Made by a program: the position numbers and the translations under genes | Shown: positions 36,184 to 46,295 of the stretch, in pieces | Numbering within the stretch: position 1 is the first letter of the stretch | How the letters are laid out: the number at the start of each line of letters is the position of its first letter | The notes under the pieces: generated by a model | Told to the model about the DNA's origin: nothing | What the model saw: only the letters and a program-made list of their open reading frames with translations | Databases searched by the model: none | Origin: Marisimplicoccus sp038110465 | GTDB taxonomy: Bacteria > Bacteroidota > Bacteroidia > Flavobacteriales > Flavobacteriaceae | Direction of reading: 5' to 3' | Assembly (NCBI GenBank): GCA_038110465.1 | Contig: JAYNJU010000001.1 | Span: forward strand, 248,001 to 312,000 | Length of the DNA stretch: 64,000 nucleotides

Positions 36184-37106
36184 TAATCTAAAATTTTTAT
36201 TCCTGATGGATTTATTCTAGATATAAAGCTATCATGATCAATATTTAGCTTATTATAATGATTATTTATGTTATTTAATATGTTAATTGAATTATCATGA
36301 TTATTTGAGAGAGCAAAAATAGATGGTCCTGATCCAGAAATACCAGAAGCAATTGCTCCTGAATCAATAGAAATCTTTTTAATTGATTCAAACTCAGGAA
36401 TCAAAATAGATCTATCAGGCTCAACTACCTCATCTACTACGCTTCTTGACATTAACTCGTAATCCTCAGTATATAGACTACTTATAAACGCACCGAGATT
36501 AGCAGATTGTTCAACCATTTTTTCAATTTTTACTTTTTTTCTAACAACTTTTCTAGAGTCAGAGGTTTTAATTTCAATATTTGGCCTTACTATTACAACT
36601 TCTAGATTTTTTGGAGTTGGAAGCTTTATTACGTCAAGATAATTCAATGATCTTACTAGTGTAATACCTCCTAAAATAATAGGAGCAACATTATCAGCAT
36701 GATAAGATCCACTTACATAATTTTCCCCTTCCATTGCAAACTTAATTAGATCTAAGTTATTGAAGTGAGAATTTAATAATTGATTAATTCCATATACAGT
36801 TCCTGCAGAGCTTGCAGCAGAACTACCAATTCCACTTCCAGGCTTAATGCCTTTTTTTATTTTTATTTTAAATCCATAGTCAATATCAATATTTTTAAGC
36901 ATTGCTTTAGCAGCTATACCAGCAACATTTTTATCAATATCTAATGGTAAATCAAAACCGTCTATTGATTCAATCAAAATATTTTTTGATTTTTGTTTAT
37001 GTATTTCTATCTCGTCACCCCGATTTTCTAGGCAGACACCAAGTATATCATATCCACAGGATAAGTTAGTAATACTTCCAGGAGAAAAAACTTTTATACT
37101 TTCCAT
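36183..37106 (-). CDS. thrB: Homoserine kinase
   Basis: ThrB phosphorylates homoserine on the threonine pathway. The 307-residue GHMP kinase begins MESIKVFSPGSITNLSCGYDILG and has the phosphate-binding KPGSGIGSSAASSAGTVYG motif, then SGISGSGPSIFAL near the end. The frame is open to 37187, but the ATG at 37106, one base after the thrA stop, gives the normal GHMP N-terminus. Confidence 0.95.
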   Translation of the reverse strand: MESIKVFSPGSITNLSCGYDILGVCLENRGDEIEIHKQKSKNILIESIDGFDLPLDIDKNVAGIAAKAMLKNIDIDYGFKIKIKKGIKPGSGIGSSAASSAGTVYGINQLLNSHFNNLDLIKFAMEGENYVSGSYHADNVAPIILGGITLVRSLNYLDVIKLPTPKNLEVVIVRPNIEIKTSDSRKVVRKKVKIEKMVEQSANLGAFISSLYTEDYELMSRSVVDEVVEPDRSILIPEFESIKKISIDSGAIASGISGSGPSIFALSNNHDNSINILNNINNHYNKLNIDHDSFISRINPSGIKILD

Positions 37107-37107
37107 T

Positions 37108-39543
37108 TTATTTACAAGCTTTGATAATATCTGCAAATACTCCAGAGGCAGTAAATTCTCCTCCTGCTCCAGCTCCCTTAACAACAAGAGGTGAATCTTT
37201 ATACCTATTTGTGTAAAAAACTGTTATGTTATCACTCCCAACTAAATTATAAAAAGGATGATCAACAGGAATTGATTCAAGACCAACAGAAGCAATTCCA
37301 TTATCAAGTCTAGCAACAAACTTTAATCTGCAATTATTCCTGTTTGCCTCATCCAATAAATTATTAAAATGGCTTGAGTTATCTTTTAATGAATTTAAAA
37401 ACTCACTAACTGATTTAGCCTCTAAAGATTCTCTTGGTAAAAAATGATTTGCCTTAACATCATTTATTTCTAAATTTACTCCACTTTCTCTTGCAAGAAT
37501 TAAAATTTTTCTTGAAACATCAATTCCACATAAATCAATCTTAGGATCTGGTTCAGTGTATCCCAGCTCTACAGCTCTTGAAACAATTTCGTGAAAAGTA
37601 TCCTTTTCCTTAAAATTATTGAAAATATAGTTAAGTGTACCAGATAAAACAGCTTCAATTTTATTGATTTTATCACCTGAGTTAACTAAATTATTTAATG
37701 TATCAATAACTGGTAAAGCAGCACCAACATTGGTCTCATAATTGAAGGATGAATTAAATTCTCTTGATAATTTTTTAAGTTCTAGATAGTTTGATAAATC
37801 TCCAGAATTTGCAATTTTATTACATGTAATAACACTAATACCATTTTTAAGATATTTATGATAAGTTAAAGGAATCGTATCACTTGCAGTATTGTCAATA
37901 AACAGACTATTCCTTAGATTATATTCTAAAATTTTTTCTTGGAAATCACTTGGATTAGAAATTTCAACAGACTTATCTAGGGACTCTTTCCAATTATTTA
38001 GGTCTATTTCATTTTCTGATATTATCATTTTTTTTGAATTAGCAATTCCAAGTACTTTTAAATTTAATCCTAATGATTTTGAGATATAATTTTTCTGATT
38101 TTTAATTTGTTCAACTAAAAAGCTTCCTACATTTCCTATTCCTGTAATAAACAAATGCACGTCTTTAAGGTCTCTTTCAAAGAAACTTTCATGAAGTGAA
38201 TTAAGTGCTTTTGTTGTATCACTTTCATCAATTAATATTGAAATATTTCTTTCGGAAGCTCCTTGAGCTATAGCCCTAACATTAATATTATTTCTTCCTA
38301 ATGACCCGAAAAGTTTACCACTAACACCTTTCTTATTCTTCATGTTATCACCAACAACTGCAATATTAGCTAGGTTAGTTTCAATTTGAGCACTGTTTAT
38401 TCTTTTTTGAGAAATTTCAAATTGGAATTCATTATCAATTACTTCTTTTGCAAGATTAGCATCATCAGAGTCAACGGCTATACAAATTGAAAATTCTGAT
38501 GAAGCTTGAGTTATCATAATTACATTAATTTTATTCGACGATAACGCTTCGAAAAATCTTTTTGAAAATCCTGGAACACCTACCATTCCTGATCCCTCAA
38601 AATTAATAATAGAAATATTTGCTATATGACTGATACCTTTAACTATTTCTTCATCTTTTAATTTACTTGAGTTAGAAATACAAGTACCTTGATCTTGATC
38701 TCTAAAGGTATTTTTGATGTAGACAGGGATATTTTCTTCAACTAATGGCTGAAGGGTAGGGAAGTATATAACTTTTGCTCCAAAAAAAGATAATTCCATT
38801 GCCTCTTTATAAGATAGGTATTCTATAGGAAATGCATTTTTAACTATTTTAGGATTTGCACTATAAACCCCACTTACATCTGTCCAAATTTCAAGGGAAT
38901 CAGCATTAATATTCTTTGAATAAATAGCAGCCGTATAATCAGAACCACCTCTTCCTAAATTTGAAATTTCATTATTCTCATTTGTGCAAATAAACCCAGG
39001 AGCAATAATTATATTCGATTTAATAAGGTCAATCTTATTCTTAATACTTATTGAAGTTTTCTCATTATCAATTACCTCGTTATTATTTACCTTTTTAGTA
39101 AAAATTACTTCACAAGAATCGAGATAGCTAATATCAAATTTTTCTTGTTTAAGAATTTCATAAATTATATGACTTGATAGTATTTCCCCTAATGTTAAAA
39201 CTTTAGATATAGTTTTGTCTGTAACTTCATTTATTGTGGATATTGCGTCTAAAATTTCTTCGAGGTTATTTAATCTTTCTTTTAAAAAACTTTTAAGAAA
39301 ACTTTGATTTTCAACTTTAGAAAGATTATTAATGACTTCTAAATGTCTTTGTTCTATTTCTTTTATGATAGATTCATAAGAATTTCCTTTATTATCAAGA
39401 CAATTTTGTAATAAATTGGTAACTCCTCCTAGTGCAGAAACAACTACTAATAAAGGTCCTTCATTAGATTTAATTATAGAAATAACTTTGGATATTGAAT
39501 TGGAGTCTGCAACAGAAGTTCCTCCAAACTTAATTACTTTCAA
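37108..39543 (-). CDS. thrA: Bifunctional aspartokinase/homoserine dehydrogenase (TTG start)
   Basis: Fusion enzyme of 811 residues for the first and third steps from aspartate to threonine, methionine and (via aspartokinase) lysine. Residues 1 to about 300 are aspartokinase (MKVIKFGGTSVADSNSI, GRGGSDYTAA), two ACT regulatory domains follow (EGSGMVGVPGFSKRFFEAL), and homoserine dehydrogenase fills the rest (ITGIGNVGSFLVEQI, GVDVS-like CGIDVSRKILILAR). The start codon is TTG, overlapping the clpC stop as TTGA. ACT domains usually give feedback control by threonine. Confidence 0.95.
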   Translation of the reverse strand: MKVIKFGGTSVADSNSISKVISIIKSNEGPLLVVVSALGGVTNLLQNCLDNKGNSYESIIKEIEQRHLEVINNLSKVENQSFLKSFLKERLNNLEEILDAISTINEVTDKTISKVLTLGEILSSHIIYEILKQEKFDISYLDSCEVIFTKKVNNNEVIDNEKTSISIKNKIDLIKSNIIIAPGFICTNENNEISNLGRGGSDYTAAIYSKNINADSLEIWTDVSGVYSANPKIVKNAFPIEYLSYKEAMELSFFGAKVIYFPTLQPLVEENIPVYIKNTFRDQDQGTCISNSSKLKDEEIVKGISHIANISIINFEGSGMVGVPGFSKRFFEALSSNKINVIMITQASSEFSICIAVDSDDANLAKEVIDNEFQFEISQKRINSAQIETNLANIAVVGDNMKNKKGVSGKLFGSLGRNNINVRAIAQGASERNISILIDESDTTKALNSLHESFFERDLKDVHLFITGIGNVGSFLVEQIKNQKNYISKSLGLNLKVLGIANSKKMIISENEIDLNNWKESLDKSVEISNPSDFQEKILEYNLRNSLFIDNTASDTIPLTYHKYLKNGISVITCNKIANSGDLSNYLELKKLSREFNSSFNYETNVGAALPVIDTLNNLVNSGDKINKIEAVLSGTLNYIFNNFKEKDTFHEIVSRAVELGYTEPDPKIDLCGIDVSRKILILARESGVNLEINDVKANHFLPRESLEAKSVSEFLNSLKDNSSHFNNLLDEANRNNCRLKFVARLDNGIASVGLESIPVDHPFYNLVGSDNITVFYTNRYKDSPLVVKGAGAGGEFTASGVFADIIKACK

Positions 39544-42092
39544 GTAGCAATTTCTTTTTTGTTAATTAATAATATGAGTTGATCAGAGTTTTGCTTATGA
39601 TCGATATGTAATTTATCACCTAGTTTAATTTTATCTGAAACAAGGTTTTCAGCAATAAGATCTTCTATATGTTTTTGAATCATTCTATTTAAAGGTCTAG
39701 CACCATTTTTTTCATCAAATCCCCTTTCACAAATAAATAATTTTGCTTTAGAAGATATTGATAAATCATATCCTAATGATTTAACTCTTTCTATTAACTT
39801 ATTTAATTCGATTACAACTATTTTATTAATCTCTTTAATTGATAAAGAATTAAAAATAATACATTCATCTATTCTGTTTAGGAATTCTGGGGCAAAAGTA
39901 TTTTTTAAAGCTCTTTGAATAACTTTTTGTTCAATTTTAGCAGTTTGATCAATTGTAGATTTTGTTTCAAATCCAACTCCAATTCCAAAATCGTTTATTT
40001 GTTTTACTCCAATGTTAGAGGTCATAATTATGATTGTGTTTTGAAAATTAATTTTTCTACCTACACTATCAGTTAAAAATCCATCATCTAGTATTTGAAG
40101 TAACATACCGTAAATATCTGGATGACCTTTCTCAATCTCATCAAAAAGAACTACAGAATATGGCCTTCTTTTTACTTTCTCTGTTAACTGTCCACCTTCT
40201 TCATATCCAACGTAACCTGGAGGTGCTCCTATTAATCTTGATACAGAAAATTTCTCCATATACTCACTCATATCAATTCTGATTAGGTTTTCCTCTGATT
40301 CAAAAATTTCAGATGCTAAAACTTTTGCTAGCTGAGTTTTTCCAACTCCAGTTTGACCTAGGAATATAAATGAACCAATAGGTCTGTTGGGAGAATTAAG
40401 TCCAGCTCGATTTCTTTGTATTGATTTAACAACCTTTGAGACTGCTTCATCTTGACCAATAATTTTATCTTTTATAATTTTTTCGAGCTTTGAAAGTTTA
40501 GTTCTCTCTGAAGAAACAATTTTGTTAACAGGGATATTAGTCATCATAGAGACAACATCGGCTATTTGGTTTTCATCAACAGTCACTCTGTTTAATTTTG
40601 AATCTTCATGCCATCTATTCTGAGCTTCAACTAGTTTTTTCTCAACTCTCTTCTCATCATCTCTTAACTTTGCTGCCTCTTCATACTTCTGTTTCTTTAC
40701 TACAGAATTTTTTAATTCTCTTACATCTTCAAGTTGTTTTTCTAACAATACAACTTCTTCTGGGACATCCATATTATTAATGTGAGCTCTTGATCCTGCT
40801 TCATCTAATGCATCTATTGCTTTATCTGGAAGATATCTATCAGTAATATATCTTTGGGATAGCTCTACACATGCAACTATAGCTTCTTCAGTGTAATTTA
40901 CATTGTGATGAGATTCATATTTATCTTTTATGTTTTTCAATATTTCAATAGTCTCATCTTTGGTTGTTTCTTCAACTAATATTTTCTGAAATCTTCTTTC
41001 TAATGCCCCATCCTTTTCAATATGTTGACTGTATTCGTTTAAAGTAGTGGCTCCAATACACTGAATTTCTCCCCTAGCAAGAGCAGGTTTAAACATATTA
41101 GATGCATCAAGACTCCCTGTAGCTCCTCCGGCACCAACAATTGTATGAATTTCATCAATAAATAAAATAATATTTCTATTTTTTTCTAATTCATTCATAA
41201 CTGCCTTCATTCTTTCTTCAAACTGCCCTCTATATTTAGTTCCAGCAACTAAGCTAGCTAGATCGAGAGTAATAACTCTTTTACCATATAAAACTCTAGA
41301 AACTTTTTTTTGAATTATTCTTAATGCAAGTCCTTCGGCAATGGCTGACTTTCCTACTCCAGGTTCTCCGATTAGTAAAGGATTATTTTTCTTTCTCCTA
41401 CTTAATATTTGAGAAACTCTTTGAATTTCTTTATCTCTGCCGATTACAGGATCAAGTTTATTTGACTCAGCAAGAGCAGTCATGTCCCTTCCAAAATTAT
41501 CCAGCACAGGAGTTTTTGTATTAGACTGAGTTTTTGTTTTCTGAGAAGAAGAGAAAGGATTAGTAGATGATTCATCAGATTCATCTTTTTCTTCTGGGAA
41601 AGTAGAAGATGAAGGATACTCAATTATATCATCAGATCCAGATTCATTTATCATCGCTTTAAACCTCTCTTTAACATTATCATAACTAATATCCATTTTT
41701 GATAATATTTTAGTAAGTGGGTCATTATCATTTCTTAAAATACATAAAAGTAAATGGGCTGTATTTATACTAGTACTTTGAAATAGTTTTGCTTCTAAAA
41801 AAGTAGTTTTGAGGGCTCTTTCTGCCTGTCTAGTTAAATGTAAGTTCTTCTTTTCATTTAATCTCAGCGATGAACTATCAATAATTGCAGGATTTAATAA
41901 TTCTATTTTTTTTCTTAATTCATCAAGATTAACCTCAATTGAGTTTAATATAGAAATGGCTTTGCCGCCACCATCACGTAACATACCTAAAAGAAGATGC
42001 TCTGTTCCAATTTGATTATGCCCTAACCTTAAAGCTTCTTCTTTACTGTAAGAAATTACATCTTTTACTCTTGATGAAAAGTTATCATCCAT
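39540..42092 (-). CDS. clpC: ATP-dependent Clp protease ATPase ClpC
   Basis: AAA+ unfoldase that feeds proteins to ClpP. The 850-residue protein has a double Clp-N domain (HNQIGTEHLLLGML and INTAHLLLCILRN), a first AAA+ domain (GEPGVGKSAIAEGL), a middle domain with a UVR-like KYEEAAKLRDDEK segment, and a second AAA+ domain (GQTGVGKTQLAKVL, VVLFDEIEKGHPD). I begin at the ATG at 42092 (MDDNFSSRVKDVI); an upstream ATG at 42110 adds six unconserved residues. The TTGA overlap with thrA suggests that thrABC is read through from this stress gene. Confidence 0.95.
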   Translation of the reverse strand: MDDNFSSRVKDVISYSKEEALRLGHNQIGTEHLLLGMLRDGGGKAISILNSIEVNLDELRKKIELLNPAIIDSSSLRLNEKKNLHLTRQAERALKTTFLEAKLFQSTSINTAHLLLCILRNDNDPLTKILSKMDISYDNVKERFKAMINESGSDDIIEYPSSSTFPEEKDESDESSTNPFSSSQKTKTQSNTKTPVLDNFGRDMTALAESNKLDPVIGRDKEIQRVSQILSRRKKNNPLLIGEPGVGKSAIAEGLALRIIQKKVSRVLYGKRVITLDLASLVAGTKYRGQFEERMKAVMNELEKNRNIILFIDEIHTIVGAGGATGSLDASNMFKPALARGEIQCIGATTLNEYSQHIEKDGALERRFQKILVEETTKDETIEILKNIKDKYESHHNVNYTEEAIVACVELSQRYITDRYLPDKAIDALDEAGSRAHINNMDVPEEVVLLEKQLEDVRELKNSVVKKQKYEEAAKLRDDEKRVEKKLVEAQNRWHEDSKLNRVTVDENQIADVVSMMTNIPVNKIVSSERTKLSKLEKIIKDKIIGQDEAVSKVVKSIQRNRAGLNSPNRPIGSFIFLGQTGVGKTQLAKVLASEIFESEENLIRIDMSEYMEKFSVSRLIGAPPGYVGYEEGGQLTEKVKRRPYSVVLFDEIEKGHPDIYGMLLQILDDGFLTDSVGRKINFQNTIIIMTSNIGVKQINDFGIGVGFETKSTIDQTAKIEQKVIQRALKNTFAPEFLNRIDECIIFNSLSIKEINKIVVIELNKLIERVKSLGYDLSISSKAKLFICERGFDEKNGARPLNRMIQKHIEDLIAENLVSDKIKLGDKLHIDHKQNSDQLILLINKKEIAT

Positions 42093-42275
42093 ATAACATT
42101 TATTTAGCAACTAAAATATATTAATAATATAAATTAACAAAGAAAAAGATTATACTAATTAATTATTTTATAATAAAACTTTTCAATTTAAAATGTTAAT
42201 AAATTATGCTTTTTTCGGTCAAAAAATCACCCTAAAAATTAGCTCATTTATTATTTTTAACATCAATAAATTATT
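42093..42275. promoter_or_regulatory. Intergenic region between divergent clpC and gyrA
   Basis: The 183-base gap must hold promoters for both genes. No exact TAnnTTTG is found on either strand; TATTTTTA at about 42251-42258 could serve gyrA. A TTTTTT (42210-42215) and AAAAAA (42221-42226) pair around CGGTC forms a small stem. No stress operator was recognised. Confidence 0.35.
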
Positions 42276-44765
42276 ATGGAAAAAGAAAAGTTAATACCAA
42301 TAAAAATTGAAGATGAGATGAAGTCTGCATACATCGATTACTCGATGTCTGTAATAGTTTCTAGAGCTCTACCAGATGTAAGGGATGGTCTAAAACCAGT
42401 GCACAGAAGAGTTTTATTTGGTATGAATGAAATGGGTGTTAGATCTTCTTCTGCTTACAAGAAATCTGCAAGAATTGTTGGAGATGTAATGGGTAAATAC
42501 CACCCTCATGGAGATAGTTCAGTATATGATACTATGGTAAGAATGGCCCAAGAATGGAGTCTTAGATATATCCTAGTAGATGGCCAAGGTAATTTTGGAT
42601 CTGTTGATGGAGATAGCCCAGCTGCTATGAGATATACAGAAGCTAGAATGCAAAAAATTTCTGAAGAACTTCTGTCTGATATTGACAAAGAGACTGTTGA
42701 TTTTCAACTTAATTTTGATGATACCATTATGGAGCCTACAGTTCTTCCAACTAGGGTTCCAGCTCTTTTAATAAATGGTGCATCTGGTATTGCAGTAGGA
42801 ATGGCTACAAATATGCCACCTCATAATTTATCTGAAGTAATTGAAGGTATAGTCCAATTTATTGATAATAATGATATTACAGTAGATGAGCTGATACAAT
42901 ATATCAAGGCTCCTGATTTTCCAACAGGAGGTACTATTTATGGATATGATGGAGTAAAAGAAGCTTTTCATACAGGCAAAGGAAAGGTTGTAATGAGAGG
43001 GAAAGCTGTTATTGAGAATGTGAATGATAGAGAGTGTATTATTGTTTCTGAAATTCCATATTTAGTTAATAAAGCTGAGATGATTAGAAAAACAGCTGAG
43101 TTAATTAACGATGGAAAAATTGAAGGTATTTCAACAATAAGAGATGAATCTGATAGGAAGGGAATGCGAATTGTATATGTTCTAAAAAGAGATGCTATTC
43201 CTAATATAGTACTTAATAAACTATATAAATTCACACCATTACAATCCTCATTTAGTGTGAATAATGTTGCTTTGGTTAATGGAAGACCACAATTATTGAA
43301 TTTAAAAGAACTTATTCATCATTTTGTAGACCATAGGCATGAAGTTGTTGTAAAAAGGACAAATTATGAACTTAAAAGAGCCGAGCAAAGAGCTCATATA
43401 CTTGAAGGTTTAATTATTGCAAGTGATAATATTGATGATGTAATTAATTTAATTAAAAAATCATCCAATGCAGATGAAGCAAGACAAAAGTTAGAAACAA
43501 AATATAAGCTATCAGAGATTCAGGCAAAAGCTATCATAGAGATGAGACTCAGACAATTAACTGGTCTTGAGCAAAGTAAATTAAGAGAAGAGTATGATGA
43601 ACTTCAAATAACTATTAAGGGCTATAAAGAGTTATTGGATAGTAAAGAGATGAGAATGGATCTTATAAAAAATGAGTTACTTGAAATTAAAGAAAAGTAT
43701 GGTGATGAAAGAAGATCTCAAATTGAATATGCTGGAGGTGATTTCAGGGTTGAGGATATAATTCCTGATGAGAAAGTAGTTATAACAATATCTCATGCTG
43801 GTTACATAAAAAGAACTCCATTAAGTGAATATAAGACTCAAAATAGAGGAGGTGTTGGTCAAAAAGCATCTAAAACAAGAGATGAAGACTTTCTAGAAGA
43901 TTTATTTGTTGGTACTAACCACCAATATATGTTATTTTTTACTCAAAAAGGTAAGTGTTTTTGGATGAGAGTTTATGAAATTCCAGAAGGATCAAAAAAT
44001 TCAAAAGGTAGAGCCATTCAAAATCTAATAAATATTGAGCAGGATGATAAAGTAAAAGCATTTATATGCACTCAGGACTTAAAAGACGAAGATTATGTTA
44101 ATAACCATTATGTTATAATGGCAACTAAAATGGGTCAAGTAAAAAAGACATCGCTAGAGCAATATTCAAGACCAAGATCTAATGGTATTAATGCAATTAC
44201 AATTAAAGATGATGATGAATTACTAGAGGCTAAACTTACAAATGGTAATAGTCAAATTATGCTTGCTGTGAAATCAGGAAAAGCCATCAGATTTGAAGAA
44301 AATAAAACTAGACCTATGGGAAGAAATGCATCTGGTGTAAGAGGAATTAGATTAAAGGATAAAAATGATGAAGTTGTTGGCATGGTATCTGTAAATGATA
44401 TGGATGCCAATATTCTAGTTGTATCAGAAAATGGTTTCGGAAAAAGATCATCACTGGAAGATTATAGATTAACAAATAGGGGAGGTAAAGGTGTAAAAAC
44501 TATTTCTGTTACAGAAAAAACTGGTAAATTAGTGGCATTAAAAAGTGTCTCTGATAATGATGATTTGATGATTATCAATAAGTCTGGAATTGCAATTAGA
44601 ATGCAAGTTGAAGATTTAAGAGTTATGGGAAGAGCTACTCAAGGTGTTAAAGCAATTAGTATTAAGGATGGAGATAGCATAGCTGCAGTAGCTAAAGTAA
44701 TGAAAGATGAAGAAGAAATAGAAGATATAAGCGATATCGAGTATACTGGGGATACTGTTAAATAA
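42276..44765 (+). CDS. gyrA: DNA gyrase subunit A
   Basis: GyrA cuts and rejoins DNA in the gyrase complex. The 829 residues show the winged-helix breakage domain (SRALPDVRDGLKPVHRR), the quinolone-determining segment HPHGDSSVYDTMVRMAQEW with the sensitive-type Ser and Asp at the E. coli 83 and 87 equivalents, catalytic Y120 (AMRYTEARM), and the C-terminal beta-pinwheel. The GyrA-box is degenerate (NRGGKG in the last third; compare QRRGGKG). The end is an acidic tail (EEIEDISDIE). A TPR gene follows after 6 bases. Confidence 0.97.
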   Translation: MEKEKLIPIKIEDEMKSAYIDYSMSVIVSRALPDVRDGLKPVHRRVLFGMNEMGVRSSSAYKKSARIVGDVMGKYHPHGDSSVYDTMVRMAQEWSLRYILVDGQGNFGSVDGDSPAAMRYTEARMQKISEELLSDIDKETVDFQLNFDDTIMEPTVLPTRVPALLINGASGIAVGMATNMPPHNLSEVIEGIVQFIDNNDITVDELIQYIKAPDFPTGGTIYGYDGVKEAFHTGKGKVVMRGKAVIENVNDRECIIVSEIPYLVNKAEMIRKTAELINDGKIEGISTIRDESDRKGMRIVYVLKRDAIPNIVLNKLYKFTPLQSSFSVNNVALVNGRPQLLNLKELIHHFVDHRHEVVVKRTNYELKRAEQRAHILEGLIIASDNIDDVINLIKKSSNADEARQKLETKYKLSEIQAKAIIEMRLRQLTGLEQSKLREEYDELQITIKGYKELLDSKEMRMDLIKNELLEIKEKYGDERRSQIEYAGGDFRVEDIIPDEKVVITISHAGYIKRTPLSEYKTQNRGGVGQKASKTRDEDFLEDLFVGTNHQYMLFFTQKGKCFWMRVYEIPEGSKNSKGRAIQNLINIEQDDKVKAFICTQDLKDEDYVNNHYVIMATKMGQVKKTSLEQYSRPRSNGINAITIKDDDELLEAKLTNGNSQIMLAVKSGKAIRFEENKTRPMGRNASGVRGIRLKDKNDEVVGMVSVNDMDANILVVSENGFGKRSSLEDYRLTNRGGKGVKTISVTEKTGKLVALKSVSDNDDLMIINKSGIAIRMQVEDLRVMGRATQGVKAISIKDGDSIAAVAKVMKDEEEIEDISDIEYTGDTVK

Positions 44766-44771
44766 ATTATT

Positions 44772-46004
44772 ATGAAAAAACTATTATTATTTATATTACT
44801 ATTAACATTTACATTTTCATTTAGCCAAAAAAAGGAACTTAGAAATGCTAATAAATTTTTTAGTGCTGGAGAATATTCATCAGCGATTGACTTATTAGAT
44901 TCATCTAAAGATCTTTTTAATTCAAGTGATGATAAGATTAAATCAGAAGTTTATCTTTTGTATGGTCAGATATACACTGCTACTGAAGATTTTGAACTGG
45001 CTAAAAATTCTTTTGATTCATCAAAAGAGCTAGGTATGAATGAAATGTCATTAGCTCCGGAGATTAACAAACTTGAAACAGCAATTATTACAAGTGCTAT
45101 TGGTGATAATGAAACAGAAAATTTTTCTGAAGCAGCAAAAAAATTGAAGATGGTTTATGATATTAATCCAAATATAAACCAGCTTTATTTATATTATGCA
45201 GCATCATCAGCAGTTAATGCTTCTGATTATAACTTAGCATTGGAATATTATTTAATACTTCAAGAAATAAAATACGAAGGAATTGAAAAAAAATATTTTA
45301 TAACTGAGGTGTCTTCAGGAAATGAAGTTGAAATTAATTCTGAAACAGAATTTAATTTATTAAAAAGATCAAGTGACTACTCAAACCCTAGAGAAGATGA
45401 AACTGAATCAAAATTTCCAGAAATTGTTAAGAATATAGCGCTTATTTATAAAGAACTTGGTGAAAATGATAAAGCACTTGCTGCAATTGAAGCTGCAAGA
45501 TCTTCAAATCCTGATGATGTTGGATTAATTATTACTGCCGCAAATATCTATTTTGAGCTTGATAACAAAGAAGCTTTTAAAATAGCTATGAATGAGGCTA
45601 TTGAAAAAGATCCTACCAATCCTATTCTTTATTACAATTTAGGAGTAGTAAGTGGTGAATTAGGTGAAATGGATGCTGCTGTTTCATATTATGAAAAATC
45701 AATAGAGCTAGATCCAAACAATGAGAATAGTTATTTGAATCTTGTTGCATTAATTTTAGATGGCGAGCAAGATATTGTTAATGAAATGAATAGTCTTGGA
45801 ACATCTAGAGCTGATAATCTTAGATATGATGAATTAAAAATAGTTAGAGAGGATCTATACAAAAAATGTGTTCCAATTTTAAAAGATCTGATAGCAATAA
45901 ACAATAATGTGGAAGCCATCAGAACTTTAATGAATATATACGGAACATTAGGTGATAATCCTGGCTATGTTGAAATGAAAAACTTATTAGATCAACAAGA
46001 GTAA
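44772..46004 (+). CDS. Exported tetratricopeptide repeat protein
   Basis: The 410-residue protein has a signal peptide (MKKLLLFILLLTFTFSFSQ) and at least five TPR units, the clearest being ALIYKELGENDKALAAIEAA and YYNLGVVSGELGEMDAAVSYYE. TPRs build protein-binding scaffolds; this one should lie in the periplasm. A TPR gene after gyrA is a regular feature of Flavobacteriia. No enzymatic domain is visible and no specific function can be named. Confidence 0.88.
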   Translation: MKKLLLFILLLTFTFSFSQKKELRNANKFFSAGEYSSAIDLLDSSKDLFNSSDDKIKSEVYLLYGQIYTATEDFELAKNSFDSSKELGMNEMSLAPEINKLETAIITSAIGDNETENFSEAAKKLKMVYDINPNINQLYLYYAASSAVNASDYNLALEYYLILQEIKYEGIEKKYFITEVSSGNEVEINSETEFNLLKRSSDYSNPREDETESKFPEIVKNIALIYKELGENDKALAAIEAARSSNPDDVGLIITAANIYFELDNKEAFKIAMNEAIEKDPTNPILYYNLGVVSGELGEMDAAVSYYEKSIELDPNNENSYLNLVALILDGEQDIVNEMNSLGTSRADNLRYDELKIVREDLYKKCVPILKDLIAINNNVEAIRTLMNIYGTLGDNPGYVEMKNLLDQQE

Positions 46005-46033
46005 TTATTTCTTTTACAGGTTATTATTTTATT

Positions 46034-46041
46034 TAAATTTG
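46034..46041 (+). promoter_or_regulatory. Bacteroidota -7 element for the tRNA pair
   Basis: TAAATTTG matches TAnnTTTG and lies 11 bases before tRNA-Ser; transcription would start near 46047, giving a short precursor leader. The -33 region has only TTTC/TTTT, so it is a half-supported promoter. Confidence 0.5.
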
Positions 46042-46052
46042 TAATCTCTTTT

Positions 46053-46136
46053 GGAGAGGTGCCAGAGTGGTAATGGAGCAGATTGCTAATCTGTCAACGA
46101 GTAATCGTTGCCAGGGTTCGAATCCCTGTCTCTCCG
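46053..46136 (+). tRNA. tRNA-Ser(GCU)
   Basis: The 84-nt sequence folds as a class II tRNA. The acceptor GGAGAGG pairs with TCTCTCC, the anticodon loop in CAGATTGCTAATCTG shows GCT, a long variable arm (AACGA/TCGTT) follows, and the T arm is CAGGGTTCGAATCCCTG. The anticodon reads AGC/AGU serine codons. CCA is not encoded. Confidence 0.96.
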
Positions 46137-46143
46137 CACTTTT

Positions 46144-46217
46144 GGTCGCGTAGCTCAGCTGGATAGAGCATCTGCCTTCTAAGCAGACGGTCATAGGTTC
46201 GAATCCTATCGCGATCA
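46144..46217 (+). tRNA. tRNA-Arg(UCU)
   Basis: The 74-nt sequence begins GGTCGCGTAGCTCAGCTGG, pairs its acceptor with CGCGATC (one G-T pair), and shows anticodon TCT in CTGCCTTCTAAGCAG. The T arm is ATAGGTTCGAATCCTAT. It decodes AGA/AGG, the main arginine codons in this AT-rich genome. It lies 7 bases after tRNA-Ser, so they are co-transcribed. CCA is not encoded. Confidence 0.96.
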
Positions 46218-46230
46218 CAATAAATTCTAG

Positions 46231-46273
46231 GATTGTTTAAAGCTAAAACTAACTTTGAACAATCTTTTTTTTT
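46231..46273 (+). terminator. Rho-independent terminator after the tRNA pair
   Basis: GATTGTTTAAAG (46231-46242) pairs with CTTTGAACAATC (46253-46264), with one G-T or A-G irregularity, and nine T residues follow (46265-46273). It should end the tRNA transcript 14 bases after tRNA-Arg. Confidence 0.85.
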
Positions 46274-46295
46274 ATTGTAATTTAAGTGGAGTCTT

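Noticed and set aside
46033..46218. Minus-strand open frame of 61 codons across the two tRNA genes
   Set aside because: It is the antisense of tRNA-Ser and tRNA-Arg; the GFEPMTV and GFEPW-type peptides are the well-known false translation of T arms.
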